A stretch of 64,000 bases of DNA from Anastatus disparis (Eukaryota > Arthropoda > Insecta > Hymenoptera > Eupelmidae): contig JAFFSR010000136.1 in the NCBI GenBank assembly GCA_017163975.1, positions 9,607,501 to 9,671,500 on the forward strand, in the 5' to 3' direction. The position numbers and the translations under genes are program-made. Under the pieces are notes generated by a model that had not been told where the DNA came from, searched no databases, and worked only from the letters and a program-made list of their open reading frames with translations. Shown here piece after piece: positions 35,741 to 47,800 of this stretch; the stretch's first letter is position 1; each line of letters starts with the position of its first letter.

Positions 35741-36640
35741 ACTGTTTATGACTTCGTGAGCTTTCATAAGACCATTTGTTCCGAGTCATTTTTTTCTTCT
35801 GAATTTCTCTCTCTCTAAAGTTCATAAAAACAATGTTGTTTTTTTTTCTTATATGAAAAGAAGGCACGTAACTTCGAGCCCTCTGAAAATGATGCAAAAA
35901 AAGAGGCATCTCTTTATAGCGAGGCAAATTGTAAAGATGACTCGATCATAAATGAAAAAAAAAGAGGCAAGCACATGCCTTCAGGTCCAGATTCTCCTTT
36001 TCATTCTGGAAAAATTGAGAGAACTATGCTTGCAGGAGGTAACCACGACACTGAATGTATATATATATATATACGTCTTTTAGATATAGGATGAAGTATA
36101 GTAAATCAAAGCTTGGTAATAAGTCAGTCGTATATTAGGTTAGGGTCTCAATGCTTTTAGACTCATTGAACTTTCTCGGTTTTTCATCGTTTAAGAAACT
36201 TTTGGAGGCCAAATGTGTCTTTTGAAGGTCCTTTTTCCTTCGATCTTTCTTTCTTCATTTCTTTCTCTTTTAAAGTCTGTGTGTCATGGCAAACAATTGG
36301 CTCAACCGATATTGTTGAAACACTGATCGAAGGCTGTGGGACGCGCGTGCGCGAGCCAACAATATTCAAGACAAAAAAAAAGAAGAAGAAGAGAGTTTCA
36401 CTTCCGTAGAAGATATACGATGAGTCCTGTACTTTAAAATCGCGAGCTAAAGAAAGAGAGAAAAAAAAATACGAAAAGTATATGTTCAACTTAAAGGGCC
36501 AAACACCATAAAATTTTATAACCGGTAGTGGTTTTGCTGGATTTCCCTTGATGATTTACGATCTCGCGCGCGTTCTCTTTCCTTCTCTCTCTCGCCAGAC
36601 CTCGAAGAAGATTCTTTCAATTCTCTCTTTACTTCGAATT
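35741..36640. other. CpG- and tract-containing block
   Basis: TATATATATATATATACG at 36058-36075, CTTTCTTTCTTCATTTCTTT near 36245, GACGCGCGTGCGCGAGCC near 36340 and TCGCGCGCGTTC near 36563. The 101-codon frame 36184-36489 minus shows no domain. Might be regulatory. Confidence 0.3.
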
Positions 36641-37780
36641 TTTATTTATTTTTTTTTTCATCTTAAATATACAGTTTCGTTTATTTTTCGTTTAAACTTG
36701 ACTATAAGACTTTCTGATACAGGTATACCTAATCGGCTTAAATTTTGCTTCTGTTTAGATAAAATATAATTATTATCAGGCAATCCAGAATGGAAGTTAT
36801 GCTTTTTTCTGTATAACATTATTTGTATAACAGTTTTTTATTTTAACTAAATATAATCCTTTGTGAGGGAGCTAAAAGAACCGGATTAAGTACTTCTTAT
36901 AATGCAATTAGAATAAGCGACTATTATCTTGTTTCGAACTAATTTAATATGATGAAACCCTCGATTTCTTTTATTATGTATATTTTAGTTATAGCAAATA
37001 AAAATACTATTCATTCAAAATATAAGAAAAAAATATTTTATGTATACGTATTGACAATAAATTTGAATTCATATTAACCGTGGATCATACTTTATTTCGT
37101 GTAAAAATTTCTATTTATGTAGTTAAAATTGCTATATACACTACTCTGCAAAAATTTCCGAAAAAACTTTGGGAAAAAGGTAATTCTTCCAACAGAAATA
37201 TCTCTGGTTCTATATTGATTGTAGGATAAAAAACAAAAATGGAAGTTAAAGTGCAGACAAAATACTAATTTTTTCTGGATCGTAAAATTGGTTTTTTCTA
37301 TTTTTTACCTTTTTAAACATTTTTTAAATTTCAGAAATTTTTTTATTTGGTTCAATTATATATAAAAATGAAACTATGTAAAAAATTCCAACGAATTCAA
37401 AAGGTCTCTTCAAAAACTAAAAGTTTTAAGAAGTGCCTTTTAAGAAAAGATGTTCAATTTATTTTTGTTGTATACTCAGAAACTTATAATGCGAAACTGT
37501 AATAAGTCAATAACTTTTAAAATTTATTATAATTTCAATTGTAAAATATCTATTTTTTTAAAATTATATTGTAATGACTTTAAATTTATTTCAAGATCGG
37601 TCATAAATAAACAAAATATGTGATGTTAAAATATGCAAGTGTTTTTTTTTCAATGCAGAATCAAAAACAGTTACATCATATACACTTGTATGGGATTTAA
37701 TAACGAAATAATTTAGTGTGCTCAGTCAGTGAGAACTATCGAATGACTAATTCAAATAAAATCATTGCATACCTTCTGAT
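36641..37780. other. AT-rich spacer
   Basis: Nothing recognised beyond homopolymer runs. Confidence 0.45.
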
Positions 37781-38480
37781 TTTCTCCGAATCAATGGTGT
37801 GCGATGAGCCGAGAGAAAATTTTACCAAGTGGAAAACTATCGTTTCAATTCTTGCGTGTTTCGAGAATAAAATGAAATAAAAAAGAAAGAATAAATAAAG
37901 AAAAGATTTTCAGCTTACATCGGTGATTTTGAATATAAGAAAGAGACATATAATATACACCAAAAGAAGAAATGGAAAGCCAAATGAAAAAAAATAAAGA
38001 AAAAAAATAGTATAAAAGAAAGGGCAAGCAAGAGCGAGAGAGAGAAAAAGATAAAGAGTCAAAGTTCTTGGAGCATTGAAGAGGACCTCGGTCATAAATA
38101 ATACTGAATGTTTGGGCCCCCATAAGTCAGGTAGATTCATTCGCCGTACAGATATTATACACTTGGACCCATTCCTCTATGGGTCCTTGTATATATTTGG
38201 ATGCTGGTGGTTTTCAGAGTCACGCCCCGAAGCAGATTTACTCTCTTTTTTTTCTTATTTATATCTTTTTATACATATATCTATACACGCATATATAGTA
38301 TCCGTGACGAAGTTATACTTTTGTGAAAAAAAAAATAAGTTTAGGCGCAGGTGGAATGCATGTATAGGTGTTTATATATCAAGATGTCTCCATAATCTTA
38401 TACTCAATAGTTTGTCCGATGTATAAATGTCAAAAATATATATAGAAACTCTTACTCTTCGTAGGCAAGGTTTCAGCATA
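37781..38480. other. Mixed block with purine tract
   Basis: AAGCAAGAGCGAGAGAGAGA near 38026 is followed by a more complex stretch with an open frame at 38076-38426 plus (116 codons, no domain recognised) and minus-strand frames across it. A coding exon here is conceivable but unsupported. Confidence 0.25.
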
Positions 38481-39800
38481 AGTTTTCTAATGTAATAAGG
38501 AGTTTACAGAAGGTTTTTGTATAAGTTGTAAATCATATTATTAACGTAAAATTTAGGGCTTTCAAACTTCAAAGTCAGTATATTAATAAATCGTGCATTT
38601 TAACGTTACAATTTTTCGTTGCTACTGCATGCAATGAAAATAAAAATAATTATTTTATGAAAATGATTATTGTTGTGGGATGAGAAATCATTTACTAATA
38701 AAATTTGTTGCCAAAACTTTTATAAGCTCAAATGCTCGAATTTTATGGTTTTTTTAATTACTAAAATAAACAAACAAATATTAAAATTTAAATAAATAAA
38801 AAAATTCATTATTTACCATAGCAAACTATATCTATATTGTACACTTTGTCTAAGTAATACAAAAAAATTATTTCCCGAATAAATTTCCTTCTTCTTTATT
38901 TATCAAGATCAAATGCATAATTTATGTTTCATTTTAAGAGTTTTGATAGAGAAATAATCTATCAATATTATTTTTATGAAATACGTTTGTTACATCTGTT
39001 TATTTGTGCCAAGACGATTGATAAACTGTACAGTTACTAAGAAGGTGTGGATATTTTGGGGTCAAATCTACGTAATCTTGAAAGAATTCTCATGTCCCTA
39101 GAGAGAGAGAGTGTGTGTGTATATGTAACCCCCTGTTAAGCAAAGCGATTATAAGCGATACGAGCACATTGACCATAGCAAAAGTGATTTTCTATAGTAG
39201 CTTATGTTATATACATATATAAAGGGAGTATATACATGATATCGATAACATCGACTAAACCTCTAATGCTATTCACTTGTTTTGCACTCTAAGGACGATA
39301 AGAATCTTTATGGAAGTTGTTATTATGATTAGGGTGACATGCCATCGCGCTTACGTTTCAATCGTATAAAATCACCGGGGTGCAAACAAAAAGAAGTCCC
39401 TTCATGGAAAGGAAAAAAAAGGAAAGGTATAGAAAGAAACGTTATACTGAATAAATTCACTACTTTTCTTTATATAATAGTTTACTTATAATTATTTTCA
39501 TACTTATTTGGACAGAATAGACTTTCGATACGATATAAAAAATTTGATATTCTTATGTATTTTTTATCAAAAATAATAATCTCAATTATTATTTTTTTAT
39601 ATTATTTAAGTATATTTATATTATTAAAGTCATAAAATTTTTTATTGATCAAATTAAAAAAAATATATAACTAATAGATTTTTAGTAAAAATTTAATTAA
39701 TTTAAGGTAATAATCATCAGCTTTTGCAAAGTACAATAAAGGCATTATAAGATAAAATTTAAAAATCTGTAAATAAAATACAAACATACTTCAAAAATAT
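38481..39800. other. AT-rich spacer with a small GAGAGA-GTGTGT patch
   Basis: Near 39099-39125 GAGAGAGAGAG runs into TGTGTGTGTATATG. A slightly richer block spans about 39040-39440. No gene or family repeat. Confidence 0.35.
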
Positions 39801-39985
39801 AGTTTATTTGTACCTCAACAGAAATAGGCCTTATTAACTCGAAAAGCGGCCCAAAAGAAAGATATTTTTTACTTTTAAAATTTTAAGGGAGAAATAACCA
39901 TTTCTCCCGCTAATTTTAAAACTATATAAAATTGAATAGATTTAAATTTTTTATTAAATATTAATATTATGTTATTGTTGAGGTA
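39801..39985. repeat. Dispersed repeat, copy 1 (pair with 57970-58090)
   Basis: Contains CTTATTAACTCGAAAAGCGG, AAAGAAAGATATTT and GAAATAACCATTTCTCCC, which recur in the same order at 57985-58083. Here the outer words GTACCTCAACAGAAATA and TATTGTTGAGGTAA are complementary, suggesting a foldback whose ends are less clear in the other copy. Confidence 0.45.
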
Positions 39986-39992
39986 AGAATAA

Positions 39993-40133
39993 AGCACAAT
40001 ATGCAACTTGGGAGTAAAGTCTAATTTCTCCCTCAGGAATTTGCTCCCCTCGCTTCACTTCGCTTGCTCGGGTCGCAAACTTTCCCTCGGCAGAAATATG
40101 GGACTTTACTCCCTAGTTGCATAATGTACTATT
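39993..40133. mobile_element. Hairpin MITE-like element, AATAGTA-terminal family, copy 3
   Basis: The right arm in reverse complement reads AATAGTACATTATGCAACTA then GGGAGTAAAGTC. The left arm reads ATGCAACTTGGGAGTAAAGT then C. Pairing continues through a TTTCTSCC segment to a centre of CGAGCG-related words (CTCGCTTCACTTCGCTTGC). About 141 bp, same family as 2384-2519 and 3399-3532; it shares GGGAGTAAA with the palindrome at 8.7 kb. Confidence 0.62.
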
Positions 40134-40837
40134 TTTTATGCAGTAATAATTTCTTAAAATATTATTCATAAAAAATAATACATTAATTGTTAATAATATA
40201 GATTAAAGATTAAAGAAAAATTAAATAATATTTGTCATGTGCAAAAAAGTTATATCATTAGATTTATAAATGGTATTTTTGTTTTATATTGTTAAAAATT
40301 ATGATAAGAAAACTTACATAAAAAAAAATGAGAATAAAATTTTGAGTAGAATGCAGTTTTTGTTTTCTATATACATTTTTAACTGAATTTTCCATTTTTT
40401 CATACTTAATAGATTTTGAAAGAAATAAGTCTTTTGAACAAATATCCAATTTTAATACGTTTCTGATAAAAGCCTTTTAGAATAATTAGTTTACGATGAT
40501 AAAACAGATGCAAGTTTCTATGAATAGTCTTTAATTCAGACAGAACTGTTCAAAACTTTTTAAAAATCTTATGTTGCACTAAATAAACACGACCATTTTG
40601 TTAAAAATAGAATTTTTATTATAATTCTAGTAAATTTTACTATATAAAATGGTAATTTTTTGCTATTGTTACAGTCTGTGACTAAACTACAGTTGTACCT
40701 AGTAATTTTTAGGTATAAACAAAATCAAATTTTGCTAACATATGTAAAAAACACCATTTAAGTTTGGTACACATTGGTTGCTAATAATATACTATTTAAT
40801 TTCTTTTAGATAGTTCAAACGCTTGAAACTGTACTAT
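40134..40837. other. AT-rich spacer
   Basis: A 61-codon frame (40264-40449 minus) and no other signal. Confidence 0.45.
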
Positions 40838-41535
40838 ACAAGGAGAGTGTCAGGGTATTACTCTCAAAATTTGAAAGAGTGATTTTCCACTCTAATAGTT
40901 ACAAAACTGAGCCAATCCATGATAGAGTGGCTCAGTTTTTTGACTGATAGAGTGAAAAATCACTCTTAACGAGGGAAATTTTTTAAAGTCACTCTTTCAG
41001 ATTTAGAGAGTAGGCAGCCAATTTTGTTCACATTTTGGGAAATGATTTTGGATGCAGAAATATGAAAAAAGTCAAAGTTCTAACGCTCAATATTTCCCTA
41101 GTAAAAGCCAGAAGCTTAAAACTTTTTTCAAATGAAAGTTAAGCTCAAATCCTTTTGAAATAGTTGTAGCATATCAAAATGTTATTTTTTACAATTCTTC
41201 TTTACGATATTAATTAATAATAAATGGTAAAATTTGGACAAATTTTTATTGCTCTATAATTTTGGGAAAAAATAATATTTTGATATACTATAACTACTAT
41301 TTTGAAAGGATTTGAGCTTCATTTGAAAAAACGATTAAGCTTCTAGCTATTAATGCACTATTAAAAAAGTATAAGTATTTGAAAATCTAGTAACTTTTTT
41401 GGTGGCATGTTTTAATTGCCTGTAACTAAGGAAATATTGAGTATGAGGATCTAGAACTTGGACTTTTTTTTCATATTTCTGCATTCAAAATTATCTCCCA
41501 AAATTTTAACGAAATCAGCGATCCTATAACCATCA
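40838..41535. mobile_element. Harbinger-like MITE, copy 2, carrying a nested hairpin
   Basis: Begins ACAAGGAGAGTGTCAGGGT, interrupted at 40859-41012, then continues with CCAATTTTGTTCACATTTTG and AACGCTCAATATTTCCCTAG. The right half is the reverse complement of the left, as in 13961-14627, e.g. CTAAGGAAATATTGAGTATG and AATTATCTCCCAAAATTTT. The tip and TTA target are degenerate, so this copy is older. Confidence 0.6.
40859..41012. mobile_element. Nested hairpin element inside Harbinger-like copy 2
   Basis: Tips TACTCTCAAAATTTGAAAGA and, in reverse complement, TACTCTCTAAATCTGAAAGA are inverted repeats of ~25 bp. Inside, AAAACTGAGCCA pairs with TGGCTCAGTTTT, and ATCACTC-type words repeat. 154 bp, flanked by TA, so a Tc1/mariner-type MITE is possible. 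It interrupts the host element within the TCAGGGT/GCCAATTTTG part. Confidence 0.55.
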
Positions 41536-41577
41536 AATTTTGAATAAAAAACTTCTATCATCAAACGTAAATTGGCA

Positions 41578-41962
41578 TTAAGAGCGGCGTCTATTCGCCG
41601 CTACAATAGGTGGCGCTGCGGTCGTAAATCTAAATTTTTTATACGCTATAAATTTTCTGGACGAATTCTTTTATGTTTCTTTCTCAGCACTTTTGATTTT
41701 TTTCTGTTTGCAAATTGATAGCACTACCGATTAACGCACCTTCTTATCACATCTAGTTTTTTGTACGCGCTCACCGCGCTTTTTCGCTTTATACAATTTT
41801 TACTTTTCAACAAATTTATTTTTCTCATATATGCTAGAGGAAAACAGTTAAAATATATTTTGTTTCAGTAAATTTTAAATTGCTATATAAAAAATATTTT
41901 ATATTTTTCTCTCACCTGACCGCAGCGCCACCAAGCGGCAAATGGTTCCGACCGCCTCTTAA
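41578..41962. mobile_element. TTAA-flanked MITE-like element
   Basis: The left end TTAAGAGCGGCG and right end CGCCTCTTAA are inverted. A strong internal repeat follows: GGTGGCGCTGCGGTC (left) against GACCGCAGCGCCACC (right). The ~250 bp between is AT-rich and non-coding. TTAA at both edges suits piggyBac-type target use, but the tips do not show the usual CCC start, so the assignment is tentative. Confidence 0.5.
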
Positions 41963-44538
41963 GTTACGATCATGTTTACTTTGATAAGTCTTTAAGCTCC
42001 AAACAAGAACACGTGTCAAAAACTTTAAAAAGAAAATTGCAAATTTATTTCATGTTAATAAAGAAAGAATTGATTTCTCCTATCAAGGCAAAATAACAAT
42101 TGTTATTAAAAACTTTATAAGTAAATTATTTTAAATTTCAACTGCTCGAAAAACATTATCTATTTTTTAAATACATAGGCAGTTGAAAATTCCCAGTAAA
42201 ATTTGAAAGTTAAATTCAAAGATAATTAACAGTTATAAAAGATATTTATTTTCTTTAGGTGAACCTCCGTTAAAAACATTATTGTTTGCGGAAAAAATAG
42301 CCCATTAAGCAAAATGATTAAGAAAGTTGCTTTCCCTAAAGAGAAAGACCGGAAAAACTTGAGGAAAAACCTTATTTCTTAACAAACTTCAAGAAATAAG
42401 AGCTGGAAACACAGCAAGCTAAGAAAGATGGTCTTAAAAATCACATAGATAGAAGATCAATGATGAAAGAGAGAAAAAAATATTAAGCGAGGTCAATCAG
42501 CATGCATGTATAGAGTTCCATGTCTTTTTCACTCCTTGACGTCTTTACTAGACTTTTGTCGGAATAGAACTCACGCAGACATGTATTTGCCATTTAAGGT
42601 CGTTTAAAAGCTCGCTGAACCCTATGAGCGTCAAAGCTTACTCTGGTGGTCTCTTATATTCTCTGTTGACTTCGTACCCTGTTTTACGATCTTTTAAACT
42701 TAACCAGAGAAATCAGCATGTAGTAACTTAGCCTTTTTTTAAATTTGTCCCACTAGCTCTCTTTTTTTTACTAATATAGTTGCGGTAATGTCCTGGTAAC
42801 ATTCATTTTCAGCTATTATAGTGGGTGTAACGTAAATACTTAAGCCACTCTTTCATAAACATTAGTATTAAAATTAAAATATTTAAATTAAGTACATTAT
42901 TTGATTAAATAATTTAAATCCGTAGTAAAAATTCACTTCAATCATTTCAATATTTTTTACGTTAAAAACAAGATTAAATTTCACATTTGATATTATGAAA
43001 AAATCATGTTTTTCTAACTATGCATATAAAACTTTACCTGGAAAAAGATTTTATAAAGGTATTTCAGTAAAAATAAAATCTCTAAAGTAATAATTCTTAC
43101 AGAATTTGCCGCTTATAAACAGTGTATTAAATCGAGATCTTTCATTACAGTAAAACAATTTTTAGGATTAAACTTGAGTGTACTTAGCTCAAAGAATTCA
43201 TAAAAATACTTGATGATTCATTATGTTTATTTAAATAATAAATTTAAAAGGAAATCAATACAAAAATTATACAAGGAATTTTCTCAGTAGTTCCGACATC
43301 TCGTTGATAAACTTCTTATTGAATTTAACTTTTATTAGAGATCAATTACATTATGTTTACGTCAAAATTAAATTTTTGGTAATATCATATTCATCAATCT
43401 TATTTGATAAATTTTTCTACATAAAACTATGTGGATTAATTATTTTCTAGATCAACACAAAAAATAATAATTATGATAAAATATAGTAAATTAGTCAAAT
43501 TCGAGAACATAAAAAATTAGCATCATCATAGGTAAACGAACGCTTTTGTAAATTGACTTGTTATACCCACTTCCTGACATATAGTGTATTATCATCTAAA
43601 ACTGGAGGTTTTCTAACCTAGAGATACATAAAGCAGATATATTTGCTTATATATATTCTTTTTGAGCGCGTGACGATTGTGGTATAGAGCCTTGAAGAAA
43701 AAAAAGGAGAGTCAAAAGAAGGCCCTCCTGTAGATTTTAACGAATTCGTTTAGGTCGACACTGGGATTCGCTACGCTTTTTCGTCTATTATATTTCAATG
43801 TATCCAAGTGGAAGCAAGAGTTCCCCTTTTTTTCATACATATTCTATGTACCATCAAACTGGATCCAGGGATGAAGAAAACAGACTCTCTAGTTTCGCCT
43901 AATTGCTCAGAATAGAAAGCGAATAGAGTAAAAGGACCAAAAATGACGAACTTGCAAACAACTCCAGATCACCGACTGCGTGCAAAACAACTTACAGACC
44001 TAGAAATGCCAATGGTTATATTGAAGATATTCGACCTATTGACAAAATTATTTAAAGACCTAACCTCTTGCCGCCCGCATCTTTTAAAAATATCATAGTC
44101 ACCGGGTCAATGGGTGGCGCACAGCTTTCTTTCTTCTTACCATCTACTTTTGCACGCATTTAAAATACAAGCTATAATGAACGAGGTTTTAAAATTGAAA
44201 AATTTTTTTAAAGAAATAAGTACTTTTTAGTGAAAGTGTTTCAAATAAGATTATTTTCTATTATTGCTTTAGAAATTTGTATATACCTTTATAATGATTT
44301 ACCTTGTAATGTTTTAAACTGCTTTCTAAACGAAACCTTATTTCATGAAAAATTAGTTTAAAATTAATATTAAATAAATATACATTCATATGATAAAATA
44401 AATATTAAAATTAATTATAAAATATCGTTAATAAAATTTTTTGAATTCTTTATTGCTAAGAATATTCATTAACAATTAATCGCTGTAGATTTGAGTGCGG
44501 TGGAAATGAACATGTATTAACAACTATTAACTTTATAG
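41963..44538. other. Mixed AT-rich stretch, no gene seen
   Basis: Somewhat less AT-rich parts at about 42300-42760 and 43600-44170 contain varied sequence without long frames. Nothing recognisable as a domain, RNA gene or family repeat. Confidence 0.35.
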
Positions 44539-45035
44539 TAGGGGTGTGCAAATACTCGAATAATCGAGTTCGAGTCGAGTCGAGTTTTTTCTTCGAGTTC
44601 GAGTCGAGTACTCGAGATCCTTAAGTACTCGAAAAAATACGAACTACTCGAAAAAATACGAGTTACTCGGATGGCTCGAGTTACTCGAAAAGTTCGAGTT
44701 TTTCCAATATTCTTTCTAAATAGACGGATAAACAGAATTTACAGAAAATTAATGAAAATAAAGTGTAAAAAAATGATTTTTTTCGTTTAAAAAAGAACTA
44801 ATTACTACATAATAATATAATATAGTTATTCGAGTTGTTTGAGTAACTCGAGTCATTCGAATAACTCGAGCTATTGGAGTAACTCGGGTTATTCGAATAA
44901 CTCAGGTTATTCGAGTAGTTTATATTTTTTCGAGTAAATCGAAAAGTTCGAGTTAATACTCGACTCGGACGAGCTCGAGTCGAGTCGAGTAATTTGTTCG
45001 AGTTACTCGTAGTTCGAGCTACTCGCATACCCCTA
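44539..45035. mobile_element. hAT-like MITE built from CGAGT repeats
   Basis: Tips TAGGGGTGTGC and GCATACCCCTA are inverted repeats of the AGGGGTG type common in hAT elements. The flanking 8-mers CTTTATAG (44531-44538) and ATTTATAG (45036-45043) agree at 7 of 8 positions, as expected for an 8-bp hAT target duplication. Subterminal regions are arrays of CGAGT/ACTCG (for example CGAGTTCGAGTCGAGTCGAG), inverted between the ends, around an AT-rich core. Length 497 bp. The minus-strand frame 44798-45028 (Ser/Asn/Tyr repeats) is a translation of the array. Confidence 0.72.
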
Positions 45036-45043
45036 ATTTATAG

Positions 45044-45691
45044 GCGTTTGAGTAGTCCAATCCAGAAATAAAATGTTTCACAATTTTATGAATACAAAAA
45101 AATTAATATAAAATAATTAAAAATATTTATGAAATCACTTTTGAGATCTTATGACGTTAAGTTAAATTACACTCTCATAATCATTATAATAATTGATAAA
45201 ATGTCATATCACAAATAAATATAAAATAATATAAAAAATAAATACAAAATAATCACATTGTATAACGTAAATTTTTTCACCCTTATTAACAAATATCGTA
45301 TAATTGTTTCAAACTTTAATAAAAAAAGTAAATACAGTAGAAAATTATTCAAATCAGATGATTGATCGACTTTCCTTAGATGCACATTAGGCACATGAAA
45401 TTTTGTTTACTTAACTTTTCTAATGCAGCAACTATTACGAATCAACGAATCACTTGGAATTCAACAGATAATGATTCAAAATTTGATAATTAATGGTTCG
45501 TATATAAAGGAATCGTATTTAGGAAGTAAAATAATTATAATTATTTATTATTAATTTATTTATTATTAATTATTTTTTATTATTATTTTAGACCCAAATT
45601 ATAAATCAAAATAATAAAGTAAAAAAAATTGAATAATTTAATGATAATAAAGTACAAAATATAATTTGCGCCACAAGCTTATGAAGTATTT
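45044..45691. other. AT-rich spacer
   Basis: Includes an ATTATTTATTATTAATTTAT-type low-complexity run near 45538. No gene or family repeat. Confidence 0.45.
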
Positions 45692-45890
45692 GTTTTTTAT
45701 TTTCTTTAACGTCGCTGTATTATGCTATCATTGGGATGCTAATTAGCGACAGAGGTCTTTCAGTGTGTTTGTAAACAAAGCACATGTAACGAGCAGTGGT
45801 GCTTGTGTGAATCGCTCGAGAGCGGGATTTGAACCTGGTACCTCCAGATTACGAATCCATCGCTCTACCGAATAAACCACTGACGACCTC
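45692..45890 (-). mobile_element. tRNA-Met-like SINE, copy 4 (anticodon-like loop CGT)
   Basis: Minus strand starts AGGTCGTCAGTGGTTTATTC. The loop reads TTCGTAA rather than TTCATAA, B-box AGGTTCAAATCCC. The body has TGTTTACAAACACACTGA and GTCGCTAATTAGCATC and ends AGCGACGTTAAAGAAAATAA. A degenerate ATTTGTTT at both edges may be a remnant target duplication. The hairpin at 45922-46085 lies 31 bp away. Confidence 0.74.
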
Positions 45891-45921
45891 GGATAGATTT
45901 GTTTAAAGTTTCATACAAAAT

Positions 45922-46085
45922 TACCGACGTTACAGTTTTCTGAATTTTTAATTTTTTTTTTAACTTTCTGAAATATTTCTATATTATGTTTTTTATTAAT
46001 TAAAGTGAAAAGCTGTAATATACAGATATTTTTAAAAATTTTGGATGAAGAATAAAAAATTTGGAAAAAATTGTAATTTTAGTAT
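45922..46085. mobile_element. Hairpin element of a two-copy family, copy 2
   Basis: Parallels 26363-26525: TTACCGACGTTACAGTTTT at the left, GAAATATTTCTATATTATGT, TTTTTTATTAATTAAAGTG in the loop, then CTGTAATATACAGATATTTT and AATAAAAAATTTGGAAAAA. The left arm pairs with the right, and the length is 164 bp. Confidence 0.5.
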
Positions 46086-46428
46086 TTTATATTCTCTTAA
46101 TAGAATTTGTTAAGCAGACTAATGCACAGGATTTGAAAATCTAAATTATGTTTATTTAGACTTTTAAATTGATGAAGAATCAAAATAAATTTTTCAAAAA
46201 TAGTAAATTTATTTTTAGTAAAAACTTTATTTCATTTATTAAATTTAATTTTTAATAAAGTGATGATTGTAAAGTGTTTTTGATTGTGTAACAATCAGAA
46301 GTGTAGAAATAAAAATAAGAAAGTATTGTTGCTAAATATTTTTTGAGTAACTATAAAATCAACAAAATATTATAAATTTAATTTTGATACATATAAATAA
46401 AAAAAGTCTATTAATATTTGATAGCTCA
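46086..46428. other. AT-rich spacer
   Basis: No features recognised. Confidence 0.45.
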
Positions 46429-46891
46429 CTAGTAACACTATCCGGATTTGCTCTACTTTAATAGTTCAATGCAAAATATGGAAAGTTTAACCCAACGCCA
46501 ATATTTCTCTAATGCAGACAATTAAAGAAAATCACTAAAGTTATAATTCAAACGTATTCTACTTGCTTGTATGTTTTAATGAGCTACGCAATCCTTTCGA
46601 AAACAATATACATTTATTTTCCCAGGCTATGTTTCTTTTATTATATTTCTGGAATACTTTACCTGTTTTTTGAAAATATATTGTATTTGTGCAGGTTCTA
46701 AAAACTCCTTATTATGCTAAAGAATTATAAACGTTTGAAAACTATAACTTTTTAGTGATTTTCTTTAATTGCCGCAACGAGAAATATTGAGCGTTGGGTC
46801 TATAACTTTGGCTTTTTTCATATTTTGACATCTGAAACCTATCTCAAAGATAGAGCAAAATCCGTGATCCGGAGATGTGATACTCTCCTAG
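46429..46891. mobile_element. Harbinger-like MITE, copy 3 (degenerate)
   Basis: Left: CACTATCCGGATTTGCTCTA and CCAACGCCAATATTTCTCTA with AAAGAAAATCACTAAAG. Right: CTTTAATTGCCGCAACGAGA, AATATTGAGCGTTGGGTC and GCAAAATCCGTGATCCGGA, ending CTCTCCTAG. The arms are mutually complementary and match 13961-14627 and 40838-41535, though the element is shorter and more diverged. Confidence 0.58.
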
Positions 46892-47800
46892 TCAGTATTA
46901 ATAGTAATTTCTTAATCGGTACAGAAGTATTTATATCTTTTAAAATTATTATGTTTTTAAAAATTAATTTTTAATAATAATTTGTTTTATATTTTTAAAA
47001 TATTATCGATTGCATCATATTATACAGTGGATTGTAACATATTCTTTAACGTTTCTTTTGTTATCATTTTAAAGTTTCATATGACCGTGTTTGATAATTT
47101 TTTTGGTGTTCTCATATGTATTGGAGAATTTTTAGATGATAGAAAACAATGAAAAAATATGCATGTTTAATGCACTTCTTTCTATATTTTCTGCAAGAAA
47201 CTTGTTTAGCTTCCACGATCCAAAAATTGTTTTTATTTTATATTAAAAATGAAAATATAAAAATGGAAATACAATAGAATAAATAATTGAATTTTATAAG
47301 AAATTTATATAATTTATATATAGGGATAGATTAGAATTTTACAATTAATTAATATAATTTATACACAGGAATTCGAATGTATCACCTTGATTTTTTTTAG
47401 CTTTTTAACCAATCAGACAGCTTTTATTTTGGCGACAGAATGTTCGGTATCAAACTTTAGTTCATCATTCTTTTATAATAGGAATTTTAACACGAAACCT
47501 TAATTTTGTAATAAAAATCTTTGCAAGAAAAATATAATTATTTTAAACAGATGTAAAGTAAATTATCATAATATCGCAAATTCATTAGCTACAATAAATA
47601 TAAAATTGCCAAAAATATCAAGCATAAGAGACCAAAGATATTTTGTATGTACTTAAATCAAAAATATTTTAACGAAACTTTAATAAAAATGTACAATAAG
47701 TATAGTTTATAAAAAATTTTATTTTCAAAGTAAATTAAATTATTTTTATAAATAATTTTTCATTTATAATGTATGTAAAGAAACATTTTTTCAACTCATA
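46892..47800. other. AT-rich spacer
   Basis: No features recognised. Confidence 0.45.

Noticed and set aside
44798..45028. Minus-strand Ser/Asn/Tyr repeat protein
   Set aside because: Direct translation of the CGAGT array inside the hAT-like MITE.
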